This document shows, piece after piece, positions 63,101-64,000 of a stretch of DNA of 64,000 bases. The notes beneath the pieces are model-generated. The model searched no databases. It had not been told where the DNA came from and worked only from the letters and a program-made list of their open reading frames with translations. Position numbers and translations under genes: made by a program. Origin of the DNA: Planctomycetota bacterium (GTDB taxonomy: Bacteria; Planctomycetota; UBA8108; JACQVS01); the NCBI GenBank assembly GCA_028280485.1, contig JANQLS010000023.1, positions 1 through 64,000 on the forward strand. Direction: 5' to 3'. Every line of letters starts with the position of its first letter. Within the stretch, counting starts at the first letter, position 1.

Positions 63101-64000
63101 AAGATTTGTACACGTCTATCTCAACGGATTATATTGGGGTTTATACAATTTATCTGAGCGACCTTCAGATTCATTTCAATCAGAACACTACGGTGGCCGT
63201 CGAGAGGACTACGATGTCATTAAAGACTTTGCAGAACTTCATTCGGGCACTATGGGAACCTGGAATGCCATGATGTCCTTGGCCGCCAGTGGATTGAGTT
63301 CACAGGCAGCTTACCAGCGAATTCAAGGCAATAACCCCGACGGATCCCCAAATTCAGAATTCCCCGTCTATTTAAACGTCGACAATCTCATCGACTACAT
63401 GATTTTACACATCTATTCGGGAGCGGATGACTGGCCCAATCACAATTGGTGGGCAGCAAGGCGTCGAGGGGCAGAAAGTGAAGGCTTTAGATTCTTTGTA
63501 TGGGATCAAGAGATAACCCACAACGCACTTCAGATTGCCCATACATCTTGGGGCCAAATATTTGAGGAAGTCGCAGTTCCAAACACTCCCTCTTTCCTCT
63601 ACTCAAAGTTGAGAGAGAACGAAGATTTCAGAAGACGCTTTGGGGATAGAGTTCACCTCCACCTTTTCAATGGCGGTAGCTTGTCGCCAGAAAAAAACTA
63701 TGCGAGACAACAGAGAAGAGCCACCGAAATCGATCAAGCGATCGTAGCTGAATCTGCGCGTTGGGGTGACTCCAAGCGTTCAGTTCCATTCAAGAGAGAA
63801 GTTGAATGGCTCGATGAACTCTCTTGGTTTGAAACCACCTACTGGCCCAGAATCCATCCGATCGCGCTGAATCGATTCAAAAGAGTGAACTTATACCCCG
63901 ACGTCGAAGCTCCCATTATGCTTATAAACGATCAACCCCAACATGGAGGTAACGTCACTTTCGAAGAATTCTTGACGTTTGCTCTCCCTGAAAACAGCCA
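60147..64000 (+). CDS. Large secreted dockerin/LTD/LamG/CotH protein, cut by the window edge
   Basis: The frame starts at a TTG at 60147 (AGGAA just upstream; an in-frame TAG at 60135 excludes earlier starts) and stays open to the end: 1284 codons, so the C-terminus is missing. A signal peptide spans about 1-32. A dockerin-like EF-hand pair follows (about 39-115; RGDSNSDGTVDSSD, SADADDDGILTLGDA), then a lamin-tail domain (about 130-245; SITEFGASNSKGLLDEDGD). A LamG domain spans about 311-551, a chitobiase/FN3-like strand pair about 725-785 (EIYFTTDGSEPSQENPK) and a CotH-kinase domain about 831 onward (FVLKGMSTDSW, FRFFVWDQEITHN). CotH domains phosphorylate or bind surface proteins. The dockerin suggests anchoring to a surface complex. 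Confidence 0.85.
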   Translation, partial: MNTSSSKHNKIHLIFVLTLVLFFNLIGLSLQAKNSPFIRGDSNSDGTVDSSDPVFTLSYIFLSGESPTCLDSADADDDGILTLGDAISTFLHLFRGLPLSGPSNCGADLSADNLDCLSFSPCHNTPLSTISITEFGASNSKGLLDEDGDSSDWIELHHDGRVPLNLLNWYLTDDLKQLDKWAFPDIDISAGGYLVVFASGKNRKDNNPQTELHTNFQLDSSGEFLALVAPDGQTLVCQFSAKFPKQKTDISFGLAREPSLNLIPKNSPGRYHVPQSEILNEDWTAIDFDDSNWKLAQTAIGYSHDVRDPSLIGYWNFNDIHTSTIALDSSGNNHHAQLTSQFALIGSGDDERPTYSGDREGHSGLSGDYALDFGAGGNGAVASIERASAGAFDSAVAQNTISISIWAFGGPQQPFNDSVFYASNRLDSSGNRVANAHLPWSDGVIYWDTNNCCDGTQRIQFPETDSRKWKGSWNHYVFIKDGDKKEIWQNGELFHSETNTAPLTLIRSFLIGSFASGSLSYAGLLDDFAVWSRALSEAEILNLYEGSSPLSISSLSHSVASDVESDMHGINSSLYLRLPFEFQSATGTETLLLRMAYNDGFIAYLNGTEIARRNAPEIPKYNSSALTKRDLSSSLNLEDIDISIQRNLLIEGLNILAIHGLNFSSTDDEFLISPQLLFYSSTPHQYMQTPTPGAVNQSGLAGFVSDTQFSLDRGFYYEDFEVEISSETPEAEIYFTTDGSEPSQENPKAQLYTEPIPITRTTILRAVAFKEGLLPTNIDTQSYIFPVKVAQQPARPAGFPPNWSGGFNADYQVDPDVVNTTLPDYSFEDALLSIPSISLVLDPEHAFGSSDGIYFNSNVKSERPCSIEWIDPNSEEEFQVNAGTRIHGLTSRRHNFTPKHSFRVHFKGKFGPRKLNFPLFKKSPVDRFDQFVLKGMSTDSWCVQDGWNLGGYPGIKRWYRERATYMREQWMKDSLLECSQASTYGRFVHVYLNGLYWGLYNLSERPSDSFQSEHYGGRREDYDVIKDFAELHSGTMGTWNAMMSLAASGLSSQAAYQRIQGNNPDGSPNSEFPVYLNVDNLIDYMILHIYSGADDWPNHNWWAARRRGAESEGFRFFVWDQEITHNALQIAHTSWGQIFEEVAVPNTPSFLYSKLRENEDFRRRFGDRVHLHLFNGGSLSPEKNYARQQRRATEIDQAIVAESARWGDSKRSVPFKREVEWLDELSWFETTYWPRIHPIALNRFKRVNLYPDVEAPIMLINDQPQHGGNVTFEEFLTFALPENS

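Overview
The window looks like a chromosomal segment of a marine, heterotrophic member of the PVC superphylum, most likely a planctomycete. The evidence is its gene families: three DUF1592/DUF1552 pairs, one DUF1549-DUF1553/DUF1501 pair, a PVC-type haem dehydrogenase with HEAT repeats, a formylglycine-type sulfatase, SASA-type carbohydrate esterases, a dockerin/LTD/CotH surface protein and PhoX. Base composition is moderate and Shine-Dalgarno sites are often weak or absent. No rRNA, tRNA, CRISPR array, phage or transposase gene was seen.

Layout. 166-7949 (minus) is one tight operon: DUF1552, DUF1592 haem protein, DapA/KDG-aldolase-like lyase, enolase-superfamily dehydratase and Na+/solute symporter. 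Three of its four junctions are 4-bp overlaps or a 3-nt gap, which suggests uptake and catabolism of a sugar acid or similar carboxylate. 8346-11121 holds small genes (BamE-like, a hypothetical, an FGE-fold protein, two lipoproteins). 11548-20624 (plus) has two tandem SASA esterases and a 1512-residue fusion of a PVC dehydrogenase/cytochrome with a LamG and dimethylformamidase-large-subunit-like module. 20738-24179 is a self-regulated GntR/ABC operon with an apparently leaderless start and an LRR-bearing permease. 24498-28611 (minus) is DUF1549-1553/DUF1501 plus an S1-domain protein. 28859-37122 (plus) has a YceK-HEAT lipoprotein, the second DUF1592/DUF1552 pair with a strong terminator, an SRPBCC protein and a sulfatase. 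37287-40281 (minus) is a BlaI/M56 signalling pair whose peptidase carries two SIMPL-like domains instead of a beta-lactam sensor, with two candidate operators around its promoter. 40386-47255 has a spermidine-synthase-like protein, a coiled-coil/NPCBM-like protein with a PQQ-propeller membrane partner, and PhoX. 47581-51021 is pyruvate carboxylase. 51290-52861 is a PL14-like lyase. 53282-60027 is a haem protein, a coiled-coil protein and the third DUF1592/DUF1552 pair. 60147 to the edge is a large CotH protein that runs out of the window.

Intergenic structure. Four copies of a 134-156 bp element bounded by 29-30 bp inverted repeats (core CCCTCGCTAAAGCTTCGGGC or a variant) lie strictly between genes at 12991, 15879, 24321 and 51055. 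A second, different inverted-repeat element sits beside one of them at 15708. Together the genes describe polysaccharide and sugar-acid use (lyase, esterases, sulfatase, symporter, dehydratase, aldolase) alongside the PVC-specific secreted haem-protein machinery. Family assignments come from motif reading without database searches.
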